From positions 1 through 64,000 of the forward strand of contig JAFSZH010000016.1 in the NCBI GenBank assembly GCA_017455685.1: a DNA stretch of 64,000 nucleotides, given 5' to 3'. Under the pieces are notes generated by a model. The model ran no database searches, was not told the DNA's origin, and saw only the letters and a program-made list of their open reading frames with translations. The stretch is from Oscillospiraceae bacterium. Lineage in GTDB: Bacteria > Bacillota > Clostridia > Oscillospirales > Oscillospiraceae. This document shows positions 1 through 7,030 of this stretch, piece after piece. Every line of letters begins with the position of its first letter. Within the stretch, counting starts at the first letter, position 1. Both the position numbers and the translations under genes were made by a program.

Positions 1-1
1 A

Positions 2-319
2 GGTAGCATGGCGGCAATTATTTCCATCATCTTGGAGGACAAGGAGCTTTGCCGCATCCTTAAGAGTGAGCATGGCGATCCACAGTTCCTAACCAGCCTA
101 AAATATTGAGTAAAGGATGGAATCGTAGACGGCTGGAAAAAAGATCATCCCAAAATATCAAAAGATAATTTATTATTCTTATTTGATTATGTTTTCTCTG
201 GCTCTACACACCTTATTCTTAGCTGGATCAATGATCCTCAAGGCGTTTCTCAAGAGGAGTTTTCCAGACGTTTGGAACGCTTGGGGCATCATGCACTTTT
301 GGCTGCGGAGAAATTTTGA
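2..319 (+). pseudogene. TetR-family regulator fragment, C-terminal part, with in-frame stop
   Basis: A plus-strand reading frame enters from outside the window and ends at TGA 317-319. It is broken by an in-frame TGA at 107-109. The part after the stop contains DYVFSGSTHLILSWINDP, which reads like the C-terminal ligand-binding helices of TetR-type repressors; the helix-turn-helix end would lie left of the window. The same frame continues sensibly on both sides of the stop, so this looks like a recently broken gene (or a base-call error) rather than two genes. The assignment rests on the general look of the C-terminus only. Confidence 0.45.
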
Positions 320-349
320 TAACAGGGAAACCTTACGCCTCCCGAGAGG

Positions 350-848
<499 letters not shown>

Positions 849-972
849 AGTGATCTCCATAGCCCCGGGGCGGGGTCAAATCTCTGTGCTTGCTCTACAC
901 GGAGACCGACGGCCCCCGCTGCGTGTAAAGAAAGCGAATTCAAAAGGGTAATTAACCCTGACTTGTAAAAGT

Positions 973-1014
973 GGGGCAGCCAGATGAAATACATCAAAAA
1001 CACCTGACTGCCCC
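973..1014 (-). terminator. Hairpin after the capsid gene
   Basis: Arms GGGGCAGCCAG (973-983) and CTGACTGCCCC (1004-1014) pair with one mismatch. Read on the minus strand the stem is followed by ACTTTTAC, so it could end the capsid operon. Two more small inverted repeats flank it (AGGGT-AATTA-ACCCT at 945-959; CGCGGGA...TCCCGCG near 1024-1047). The rest of the 850-1058 gap holds nothing else I recognise. Confidence 0.5.
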
Positions 1015-1058
1015 TTGAGCAAACGCGGGAGGAGGAAAAGTCCCGCGGCCTCAGAGAG

Positions 1059-1997
1059 TTATGCAGATGTGATCTGCAGAGCCTTTACGGCCTCGCGGCG
1101 GATAAGCTTGCCGTCGATGAACTCAGTGCCAAGGTAGCCGAGCTGCCCTTTGAGCGAGAACAGTTCCCGGAGCGTCTTGACAGTGATCGGACTGCGTTTG
1201 ACGATCCAAAAGTAGCTGAAATCTCCGAAGAGAATCGGTTTGGCCCCGGCTTCGGCTCTCGGCATATACTCCGTGATTTTTACCGGCTTGCCGAGGATCG
1301 TATCGTCGCTGCTCCGCCAGAGATAGTTCCCGGCGTCGTCCTTCAGCTTCTTCAGCGTCAGGGCAGTCTCATCGTTCATGAGCCAGACGCCGTTCTTCCT
1401 GTACTCCGGTTTGACGGAGAAGTAGTGATCGATCACGGAGTCAAAGCTGAGAGCATCAGCGGGCGCGCCGATCTCCGCTCCCTCGGCATCATTGAGAAGC
1501 CCTGCAGGCTCGTCCGTACCGGTGCCGGCGATGAACGCTTTATCTTCCGCTCTGACCATAGCCCTGGCAAGGCGCTTGATCAGATAGCCTTCCAGATCGA
1601 AAGCTGCGTCGGAGACAAAGTCCATCGGCAGACGGAGCAGTGAGGTAAGTTTGTACCTGCCGACCAGGATGCGGCTGAAATCGTCGATGACATCCTTGAT
1701 GTTGATGCCCTCGGCTTCCGGAACAAACTCCGCTATATCATCGGACAGCACTGCCCAGATGCTTGCCGAGCCGCTGTAGTGGCAGAGAACCGGGGAGATC
1801 TGCCGCATGACGCTTTCTTTGGCAACGGCTTTCTCGTAACTGCCGTTTGCACCATTGGGCATGGCATAAGCCGCGGCGTCAACGATGTGCCCACCCTGCA
1901 TCTTCTGTTCTGCCTGCCTGTCCCCACGCATGAGGTTCCAGAACGAGTGGTCATATTCCGGCTGGCCGCAGTCGGTCATAAGCTTTCTGTAATCCAT
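1059..1997 (-). CDS. HK97-fold phage major capsid protein
   Basis: 312 residues. The N-terminal arm is followed by an E-loop-like region (residues ~45-75), then the spine/P-domain signature typical of HK97 capsids: SFDSVIDHYFSVKPEYRKNG, WLMNDETALTLKKLKD, GKPVKITEYMPRAEAGAKPI, and a C-terminal ILFGDFSYFWIVKRSPI stretch. At 312 residues it is shorter than the ~385 of HK97 gp5 and shows no N-terminal scaffolding (delta) domain. It is the last gene of an operon that otherwise encodes replication proteins; no portal, terminase, protease or tail gene is in the window. It may be a satellite or integrative-element capsid, a prophage leftover, or a shell with another role. Family call is firm; role is not. 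Confidence 0.88.
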   Translation of the reverse strand: MDYRKLMTDCGQPEYDHSFWNLMRGDRQAEQKMQGGHIVDAAAYAMPNGANGSYEKAVAKESVMRQISPVLCHYSGSASIWAVLSDDIAEFVPEAEGINIKDVIDDFSRILVGRYKLTSLLRLPMDFVSDAAFDLEGYLIKRLARAMVRAEDKAFIAGTGTDEPAGLLNDAEGAEIGAPADALSFDSVIDHYFSVKPEYRKNGVWLMNDETALTLKKLKDDAGNYLWRSSDDTILGKPVKITEYMPRAEAGAKPILFGDFSYFWIVKRSPITVKTLRELFSLKGQLGYLGTEFIDGKLIRREAVKALQITSA

Positions 1998-1999
1998 TC

Positions 2000-2317
2000 T
2001 CAGTACCTCCCATTTTGTTTTTCACACGCAGGGCACTTGTAAAGCCCGTGGTCGTAGGCGTCCAAGGGGCGGCCGCAGAGCCGCAGTTGGCTCTGGCAGC
2101 GAGGACAGCCGATATCGTATTCGAGAGTGTCCTCAAAGCGGTTCGGCGCCTGTGTATGGAGCCGGTAGCGATACTTGTAACGACCATAGCCTTCATCAAC
2201 AAGATGCTCAACCAGGCTCACGCTGTGATTCTCCATGACAAATTCAGCCGTATTTGAGGTGGATACCGGTTTGAGGTATTTCCCTTTCACGGGAACGATA
2301 AGCGGATAAGCAGTCAT
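2000..2317 (-). CDS. Small zinc-ribbon-like protein of the mobile element
   Basis: 105 residues. Two CxxC pairs sit in the C-terminal half: CPRC (after EYDIG) and CPAC (after GLYK), about 25 residues apart, consistent with a zinc ribbon. The N-terminal half is hydrophilic with no recognised domain. I use the ATG at 2317, not the longer frame to 2428, because AGAAGGAG lies just upstream and the start overlaps the stop of the preceding gene as ATGA. It sits two bases before the capsid gene. Probably a nucleic-acid- or partner-binding accessory protein; function unknown. Confidence 0.65.
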   Translation of the reverse strand: MTAYPLIVPVKGKYLKPVSTSNTAEFVMENHSVSLVEHLVDEGYGRYKYRYRLHTQAPNRFEDTLEYDIGCPRCQSQLRLCGRPLDAYDHGLYKCPACEKQNGRY

Positions 2318-2628
2318 TTTCTTTTCTCCTTCTCTTTTCTTAAACATTTGTCGCAGGCGTAGAGAAAGTATCTCTTTCCGTCGACATTCGATGAAATGGG
2401 GCTGAGGATCCCGCCGCAGTATGGGCAATGGATCCTAAACCGGGATACGGTCTCCCGGGACTGCGGCTCAGCAGCGCATAGCCGGAAGTAATGCGGGATG
2501 ATTTCCTCCAGCCAGAAGCGGTGATGCTCCTTGACAGTGTCAACGCTGAGCGTCGGCGTCATGGGATGCTTTTCATATCCTTCCGTATCCATGTCGATGA
2601 CCGGGTAGTATCTGATCTCGGATATCAT
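2314..2628 (-). CDS. Small zinc-ribbon-like protein of the mobile element
   Basis: 104 residues. CPYC (in RFRIHCPYCGGIL) and CDKC (in FLYACDKCLRKEKEKRK) form two CxxC knuckles near the C-terminus, followed by a very basic tail, as in small DNA- or RNA-binding zinc ribbons. It overlaps its neighbours by four bases on both sides (ATGA at 2314-2317 and at 2625-2628), so translation is probably coupled. It shares the two-knuckle layout with the next gene, which may make them distant paralogues. No specific function can be named. Confidence 0.65.
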   Translation of the reverse strand: MISEIRYYPVIDMDTEGYEKHPMTPTLSVDTVKEHHRFWLEEIIPHYFRLCAAEPQSRETVSRFRIHCPYCGGILSPISSNVDGKRYFLYACDKCLRKEKEKRK

Positions 2629-2897
2629 TTTTCCACCTGGTCTTTCATAAGCTGGAATCCCCGGCTGTTGCAGAATTCGACAGCTTCAGCAAGGGAGCGG
2701 AAGAAGACCTGGGAAAAGCCGTAGACGACCTTCCATCTGAGCGGGTCCGTCTGCTTGCTGTGCATGATCACAACGGGGTTCTTCTTCCCATCCGACCGCA
2801 GCTGAACGCCGTCATAGCGGGCATTGCTGAAATCTTCCGGACTCATATAGGAGATTCCGTCAGATTCCCGGCTGATGCCGATTGGTATGAGCCTCAT
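2625..2897 (-). CDS. Hypothetical 90-residue mobile-element protein
   Basis: Not recognised. The protein is a small, mixed alpha/beta-looking chain (MRLIPIGISRESDGISYMSP... ending SRGFQLMKDQVEK) with no membrane segment, signal or cysteine cluster. The ATG at 2897 is preceded by AAAGGAG seven bases away, a better start than the ATG six codons upstream. It follows the helicase gene after a 121-base gap that carries an inverted repeat, and is translationally coupled to the next gene through a shared ATGA. Confidence 0.6.
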   Translation of the reverse strand: MRLIPIGISRESDGISYMSPEDFSNARYDGVQLRSDGKKNPVVIMHSKQTDPLRWKVVYGFSQVFFRSLAEAVEFCNSRGFQLMKDQVEK

Positions 2898-2928
2898 GTT
2901 TTCTCCTTTCTTCATCTGGATGGGTGAT

Positions 2929-3023
2929 GGTCGGTGACGGTTGTTTCATAAAACCCTCTTTAGAGAGATTTTTGAAAATGCCCTAAAGGGACTTTTATAT
3001 ATAGACCGTCATCGACCGTCACC
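2929..3023. repeat. Inverted/direct repeat of GACCGTCA units between helicase and small genes
   Basis: GGTCGGTGACGGT (2929-2941) faces ACCGTCATCGACC (3005-3017) with one mismatch, and the right arm is itself a tandem pair of GACCGTCA (3004-3011, 3014-3021). The ~60-base interior is AT-rich and includes a second small repeat around CCCTAAAGGG. It is the only long intergenic gap inside the operon, so it could be a processing or binding site, or a replication site next to the helicase gene. Confidence 0.55.
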
Positions 3024-4839
3024 ACGGTATCTGACCATCCTCGTCCGCTGCGGATGCAAACTCGGATTTGAGCCGCAGGCCATAGACCAGGCTGCCTTTT
3101 TTTGTGCGTTTCCTTTCATAACCGGCCAGATCGACAGCCGCATAGAAATCCGCTGTTGAGCGGGCATATTCGCCTGTTCTCATACAGAAGCTGCGGTACT
3201 CGGAGTAGAGATCGCCGGATTTCTCGCTGTACGCATCGCCGATCTCACAGCATTCATAAAGAAAGTGTTCAAGCCAGTCACTGTTCTCCCTGTATAGAGC
3301 AGTGGCCGCACGAACGCATTCCGGCTGCGAGATATGGAAATTGGCATTGATCACGCTTTTTGCCCCTTCGATCATCCACGCAAGAATGGCGGGACCGGCT
3401 TTGTCGTAGAGGTAATCAGCGTAGTTCTTAATATCTCCGCTGCCCTCGATACGAGCGTTGAACGGAACAACGATCAGCCTTCGCCATGTGCCGGGATCGT
3501 TCGCGCCGACTTTCGGCAGATGATTCGTGTAGAGAACGAGCGTGTGACTGGGCGTGAAAGCGAAGGGATCCTTGTATTTCTTCTCCGCGAAGATCTCGTC
3601 CGTAGAGCAGAACTGCTTGACCAGGGACGTGTTCAGCCGCATCCCTTCCTCAAGTTCAGCGGCGATCAGCAGCCGTTTGCCCTTGGTCTCCGCCAGCTCC
3701 GGCTTGACGTTTCTCTTGCAGCCGACCGTCAGAGCGTCGGCGGAGATGTTGCCGCTGTAGCTCCCGAGGACCCGGGACAGCACATTCCAGAACGTGGATT
3801 TGCCGTTTCTGCCGTCGCCGTGGGCGATGATCAGCGCCTCGATGTAAACGTGCCCTATCACGGCGAGACCGACGATCTGCTGCACATATGACTCCAGCTC
3901 GGCATCACCGCAGAAAAAGGTCTTCAGCGCAGCCTGCCAGAGATCGGCTCCCTCTTCACCGGGCACGACAGTGGTGCATTTGGTGATGAAATCCTCGGCC
4001 CGGTGCGGCCGTTTGCCGTCCATGCCTTTTCGGAGATCTACGGTATAGTCCGGCGTGTTCAGCAGGAAGGGATCGGCGTCCAGTTCACGCTGATCGATCT
4101 CGACCATCGGCCTGGCCTCCCGGAGAGCGGCTACCTGATACTTGGAGTCCCGGCGCTGCAGGACGAACTTCTTATAGGAGATGGCCGCTTGGTGGGCGTA
4201 GAGCGCGGTTATCTGCTCCTCGTTCATATGCTCAAGCGCACTTTTTCCGAACTGCTCAATGACAGCGTTCGCGCCGGTTGATTCCATACGTTCTTCCGTA
4301 AAGCTGAGATACTTCTCCGCTTCGGCAAGCTGGGCGTCGGTAAACTGCTGCATGGCTGCCTGGGACCGGGGCTTGGACTCTTGCCAGCACGTCCCGTCAT
4401 AGACGATATAGTCCGTGGCCGGGGAATAGCGGACATAGCTGCGGCAATGCTTGGCGAAGATATATGCCTGCCCAACATCGGAATAATCCTCCGGCTTGCG
4501 GGGAGTGGGATCGTTGTACTGATCCGGCGGGATATACCCTTCCTGGGCGGCGACCTTCTTCCCAAACTTGACCGCGCTCTTCCAGATGCTTTTCAGCTCG
4601 TCCCGGCTGAGAGGCGGACTGCAGGCTTTTGCCTTTTCCTCAAACAGCTTTTTTGCCTCGTCCGTATTGCCGTAGCGTTTGATCAGTTTCCCGGCAATCT
4701 GGGACATGGTGGTGTTTCGGTGCCCCTCCGGGATCGCATCGTCCGGCAGCTCCTCAAAAGCGTCTGCCTCGGGCAGCGGTTTTTCCGCTTCCGGCTGCGG
4801 AGGCGGAGCCTGCTGTGACATGAACTTATTCAGTTCCAT
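3019..4839 (-). CDS. PriCT-D5-type phage/plasmid replication helicase
   Basis: 606 residues. Residues ~38-95 (GHRNTTMSQIAGKLIKRYGN...SRDELKSIWKSAVKF) match the PriCT-1 domain that follows AEP primases. The C-terminal half is a superfamily 3 / D5-type ATPase: Walker A GDGRNGKST at 341-349, Walker B-like RLLIAAELEE at 389-398, sensor LVLYTNHLPKV near 434-444 and arginine finger TWRRL at 451-455. These enzymes unwind DNA at the origin of phages, plasmids and integrative elements. Start ATG 4839 has GGAGGTGAAGC upstream and lies inside the end of the primase gene, so primase and helicase, usually one chain, are two overlapping genes here. The end of the gene lies inside the GACCGTCA repeat. Confidence 0.88.
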   Translation of the reverse strand: MELNKFMSQQAPPPQPEAEKPLPEADAFEELPDDAIPEGHRNTTMSQIAGKLIKRYGNTDEAKKLFEEKAKACSPPLSRDELKSIWKSAVKFGKKVAAQEGYIPPDQYNDPTPRKPEDYSDVGQAYIFAKHCRSYVRYSPATDYIVYDGTCWQESKPRSQAAMQQFTDAQLAEAEKYLSFTEERMESTGANAVIEQFGKSALEHMNEEQITALYAHQAAISYKKFVLQRRDSKYQVAALREARPMVEIDQRELDADPFLLNTPDYTVDLRKGMDGKRPHRAEDFITKCTTVVPGEEGADLWQAALKTFFCGDAELESYVQQIVGLAVIGHVYIEALIIAHGDGRNGKSTFWNVLSRVLGSYSGNISADALTVGCKRNVKPELAETKGKRLLIAAELEEGMRLNTSLVKQFCSTDEIFAEKKYKDPFAFTPSHTLVLYTNHLPKVGANDPGTWRRLIVVPFNARIEGSGDIKNYADYLYDKAGPAILAWMIEGAKSVINANFHISQPECVRAATALYRENSDWLEHFLYECCEIGDAYSEKSGDLYSEYRSFCMRTGEYARSTADFYAAVDLAGYERKRTKKGSLVYGLRLKSEFASAADEDGQIPW

Positions 4840-5341
4840 CCGCTTCACCTCCGTGCAGCTCCACGACCGGGGCTTTGACGCCGAAGAAGAATCTGGCGGC
4901 ATCCTTTGCGCCCGTATCGAAATACGGGAAAAAAGAGATGACCGATTCCTTCAGCTGACGGTAGGTATCGCCGTCGGTCACGGGATCAATGGGAAAGATG
5001 ACATGGAATCGCGGCCTCGGGCTGTACTTGTCCTTCCATTTCATGTGGTGCCGGCTGTAGATCAGATAAAACGGGACGCCCGGGAACGCAGCCTCCACAT
5101 CTGATGCGGTCTTCCAGTCTGTTTCCAGGTCCGAGTGATCGTTGTCGCAGTCGAAGGGCAGGCAGTCGGAACGGATGAAATCCGCGATTGCTCTGTGGTT
5201 ATCCTTATACTCGGCAAAGACCTGGTCGTATTGGGCGGCTTCCGTAAGATCCTCGACCGAGGCGATGATCCGTTTTTCGGGATAGAAAGTGTTGTACTTA
5301 TCCCCGCGGCGGTTAGCCGTATAGATCGTAATTGGCTTCAC
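4826..5341 (-). CDS. AEP-type primase domain protein (prim-pol)
   Basis: 171 residues. The archaeo-eukaryotic primase motifs are visible: LPFDCDND (Asp64/Asp66, metal-binding), RPRFHVIFP (His113, nucleotide-binding) and DTGAKDAARFFFG (residues 142-154, third motif with Asp147). The chain ends right after the catalytic domain and its gene overlaps the PriCT-D5 helicase gene by 14 bases. In many elements both lie in one polypeptide, so this is a split primase-helicase. It presumably makes primers at the element's origin. The 97 bases upstream hold one copy of a ~45 bp repeat. Confidence 0.82.
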   Translation of the reverse strand: MKPITIYTANRRGDKYNTFYPEKRIIASVEDLTEAAQYDQVFAEYKDNHRAIADFIRSDCLPFDCDNDHSDLETDWKTASDVEAAFPGVPFYLIYSRHHMKWKDKYSPRPRFHVIFPIDPVTDGDTYRQLKESVISFFPYFDTGAKDAARFFFGVKAPVVELHGGEADGTE

Positions 5342-5398
5342 GGCAGCCTCCTTCCTGTTTCTTTTGCATGGTGTTTTCTCCTCTCTGAGGGAGTTCCC

Positions 5399-5445
5399 TC
5401 ACTATACGGAGAAAAAGAGGGTGTTTTGTGGGGGTATTTCACAGA
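5399..5445. repeat. Copy A of a ~45 bp direct repeat flanking the sigma-like gene
   Basis: TCACTATACGGAGA at 5399-5412 is followed by a GTTTTGT-(G)GGG-T-TTTC block. The same arrangement occurs at 6335-6380, with 14 identical bases at the start and roughly 33 of 45 overall. This copy lies just upstream of the primase gene; the other lies upstream of the sigma-like gene, so both sit where promoters of the minus-strand operon would be. Confidence 0.7.
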
Positions 5446-5849
5446 ACTTTTTTCAGTTTTTTTCGTGCGGCGCTGATCGACTCGGCTACGCTGGAAAAAT
5501 CCGCCTCTTCGATATCGGCGATCTCACGGCAAGACAGGCCGTCCATCCACATCTCAAAGCGCCGGTACTGAGCGGGCGTCAGTGTTGCCAGGGCAAGCTG
5601 ATACTCCTCCTCCCGCTCCTTCCGCAGCAGGATTTGCTCCGGAGTTTCGTGATAGGCGAGGGAGCCGCTCTCGAACTCCAGGGCCTCCAGATGGTACGGC
5701 GCGTGATACCGCTCACGGCGCTCGGCATTCCGGATCATCCGGGTATTCTCCCTGGTGAACTGTTCGATTTCCGCAATCGCCGCAGAATCATCGTCCGGTA
5801 CTTCGATTTCGTAGATGCCGAGATCGGGATCGCTGATGGTTGCTTTCAT
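5439..5849 (-). CDS. Sigma-70 region-4-like regulator of the mobile element
   Basis: 136 residues. The C-terminal ~50 residues (LTPAQYRRFEMWMDGLSCRE... to KKLKKVL) form a sigma region 4 helix-turn-helix: a short helix, turn at GLSCREIA, and recognition helix ending in basic residues. The N-terminal ~80 residues are acidic and lack a region 2, so it cannot bind a -10 element like a full sigma factor; it may act as an activator or as one half of a split sigma. The start at 5849 has AAGGA upstream. It is the first gene of the element's minus-strand operon and lies between two copies of a ~45 bp repeat, its likely targets. Confidence 0.72.
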   Translation of the reverse strand: MKATISDPDLGIYEIEVPDDDSAAIAEIEQFTRENTRMIRNAERRERYHAPYHLEALEFESGSLAYHETPEQILLRKEREEEYQLALATLTPAQYRRFEMWMDGLSCREIADIEEADFSSVAESISAARKKLKKVL

Positions 5850-6063
5850 GTCTGGTCCTTTCCGCCTGACTGCGGAAGGGCCGAAACACGATCTCAAGAG
5901 CCTGATTACCTGAAAAAGGGCGCAGTTATCCTGAGATACCGATACTGCCGCTTCGTTTGGAACGCGGCGGACAGTATGTATCTCGGCCCTTATACGTAAT
6001 CAGGCTTTCGATATTTTGTTTTTATCTGAGCGGAGCTGCTGCTCCGATGCTCACAGAATGATT

Positions 6064-6333
6064 TTCTACAGGTACCTCACGGGAACGGCAAAACATACCG
6101 GTTTTTGAAAAAACTCTTCTATAGGTACCTCACGGCAGCGGGCAAATCTTTAGGTTTTGTGAAAAATGTCTTCTACAGGTAGCTCACGGGAAAAGCAAAA
6201 GTATAGGGTTTTCCCGAAAAAGCTTTTCTATAAGCCGTCCACGGGGATGTTCAAAGTCAACCCCCATCGGGAAAAATTTTTTCATAAGCAGTCCACGGCA
6301 GACGCCAATACTTACCGCTTGCGAGAAAACCCT
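6064..6333. repeat. Degenerate 53-55 bp tandem repeat array
   Basis: Units begin with TTCTAYAGGTACCTCACGG or a variant at 6064, 6117, 6171, 6226 and 6281, and the sixth start, at 6334, opens the TCACTATACGGAGA copy B. Each unit has a conserved head (TTC-TA-[AC]AG-[GC]...CACGG) and a conserved tail (GGTTTT or similar, then GAAAAA), with a variable middle. Copies 1-3 are most alike; 4-5 drift. The array fills most of the 5.85-6.47 kb gap and lies upstream of the sigma-like gene. It is not a CRISPR: units are too similar across their length and have no invariant repeat. Candidate iterons or regulator sites. Confidence 0.75.
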
Positions 6334-6334
6334 T

Positions 6335-6380
6335 TCACTATACGGAGATTTGAAGGCCGTTTTGTCAGGGTGTTTCGTAA
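6335..6380. repeat. Copy B of the ~45 bp direct repeat
   Basis: TCACTATACGGAGA (6335-6348) followed by GTTTTGTCAGGGTGTTTC matches copy A at 5399. It terminates the 53-55 bp tandem array in phase with it, which suggests that the ~45 bp element is a diverged member of the same repeat family. Confidence 0.65.
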
Positions 6381-6465
6381 AGAATCCTCTCCTGTTACAC
6401 AAAAGAGAGCAGCCGGCCATTTTGCCGAAGAATCATTTCAGAGATTTCGATTAGAAAAATAGAAG

Positions 6466-6491
6466 CCCCTCTCGGGAAAAACCGAGAGGGG
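6466..6491. terminator. Perfect hairpin between the mobile element and the vsr gene
   Basis: CCCCTCTCGG (6466-6475) and CCGAGAGGGG (6482-6491) pair perfectly around GAAAAA. On the minus strand it is followed by CTTCTATTTTT, on the plus strand by no T run. It may insulate the vsr promoter from the element's repeat region. Confidence 0.6.
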
Positions 6492-6518
6492 TTGATACTC
6501 AAACAAAGGGCTGTTTCG

Positions 6519-6547
6519 TTGACTCTATACTGCTTTTATGGTATATT
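6519..6547 (+). promoter_or_regulatory. Promoter of vsr
   Basis: TTGACT (6519-6524), 17 bases, TATATT (6542-6547), 29 bases before the vsr start codon. A near-consensus vegetative promoter. Confidence 0.7.
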
Positions 6548-6575
6548 CTATGATCGAAAGCAGAGGGTGACTGAG

Positions 6576-6995
6576 ATGGATAAGCATACTCCTGAACAGC
6601 GACATAAGAATATGCAAGCCGTAAAAAACAAGGACTCTGCTATTGAGTTGTTGCTGCGTAAAGAACTTTGGGCAAGAGGACTCCACTATAGAAAAAACGT
6701 TAAAAAAGTATACGGCCACCCAGATATTGCTTTTATAGGCAAAAAAATAGCTGTCTTCTGCGACAGCGAATTCTGGCACGGGTATGATTGGGAGAATCGC
6801 AATCAAGATATAAAAACCAGGCGCGAGTTTTGGATTCCCAAAATTGAAAGAAACATTCAGCGAGATATTGATGTTACGGAAAAACTAAAACATGAAGGCT
6901 GGATTGTTCTTCGGTTCTGGGGTAAGGAAATAAAAGCCGATCCACACCGCTGCGCAGATATTATACAAGAGGCATATAACTCTCGGAAAATGTAA
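6576..6995 (+). CDS. vsr: Very short patch repair endonuclease (Vsr)
   Basis: 139 residues, the normal Vsr length. It begins with the family motif TPEQRHKNMQAVKNKDSAIE and carries YGHPDIAF (Asp50, catalytic metal ligand) and AVFCDSEFWHGYDW (His68). Vsr nicks 5' of T:G mismatches left by deamination of 5-methylcytosine, and so pairs with the methyltransferase gene starting 36 bases downstream. The usual cysteine-rich zinc site (DGCFWHGC in E. coli) is altered here to DSEFWHGY. I use the ATG at 6576 because AGAGGGTG lies upstream and the protein then starts as its homologues do. Base composition is AT-rich like the next genes and unlike the core genome. Confidence 0.93.
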   Translation: MDKHTPEQRHKNMQAVKNKDSAIELLLRKELWARGLHYRKNVKKVYGHPDIAFIGKKIAVFCDSEFWHGYDWENRNQDIKTRREFWIPKIERNIQRDIDVTEKLKHEGWIVLRFWGKEIKADPHRCADIIQEAYNSRKM

Positions 6996-7030
6996 ATGAG
7001 CTGCTTCTTTCGATAAAAGTAGGGAAATAT

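Noticed and set aside
6064..6380. CRISPR array
   Set aside because: Units drift along their whole length and are not separated by unique spacers; no cas genes nearby.
6166..6462. 98-codon open frame within the tandem repeat array
   Set aside because: It follows the repeat units and has no ribosome-binding site or plausible protein pattern.
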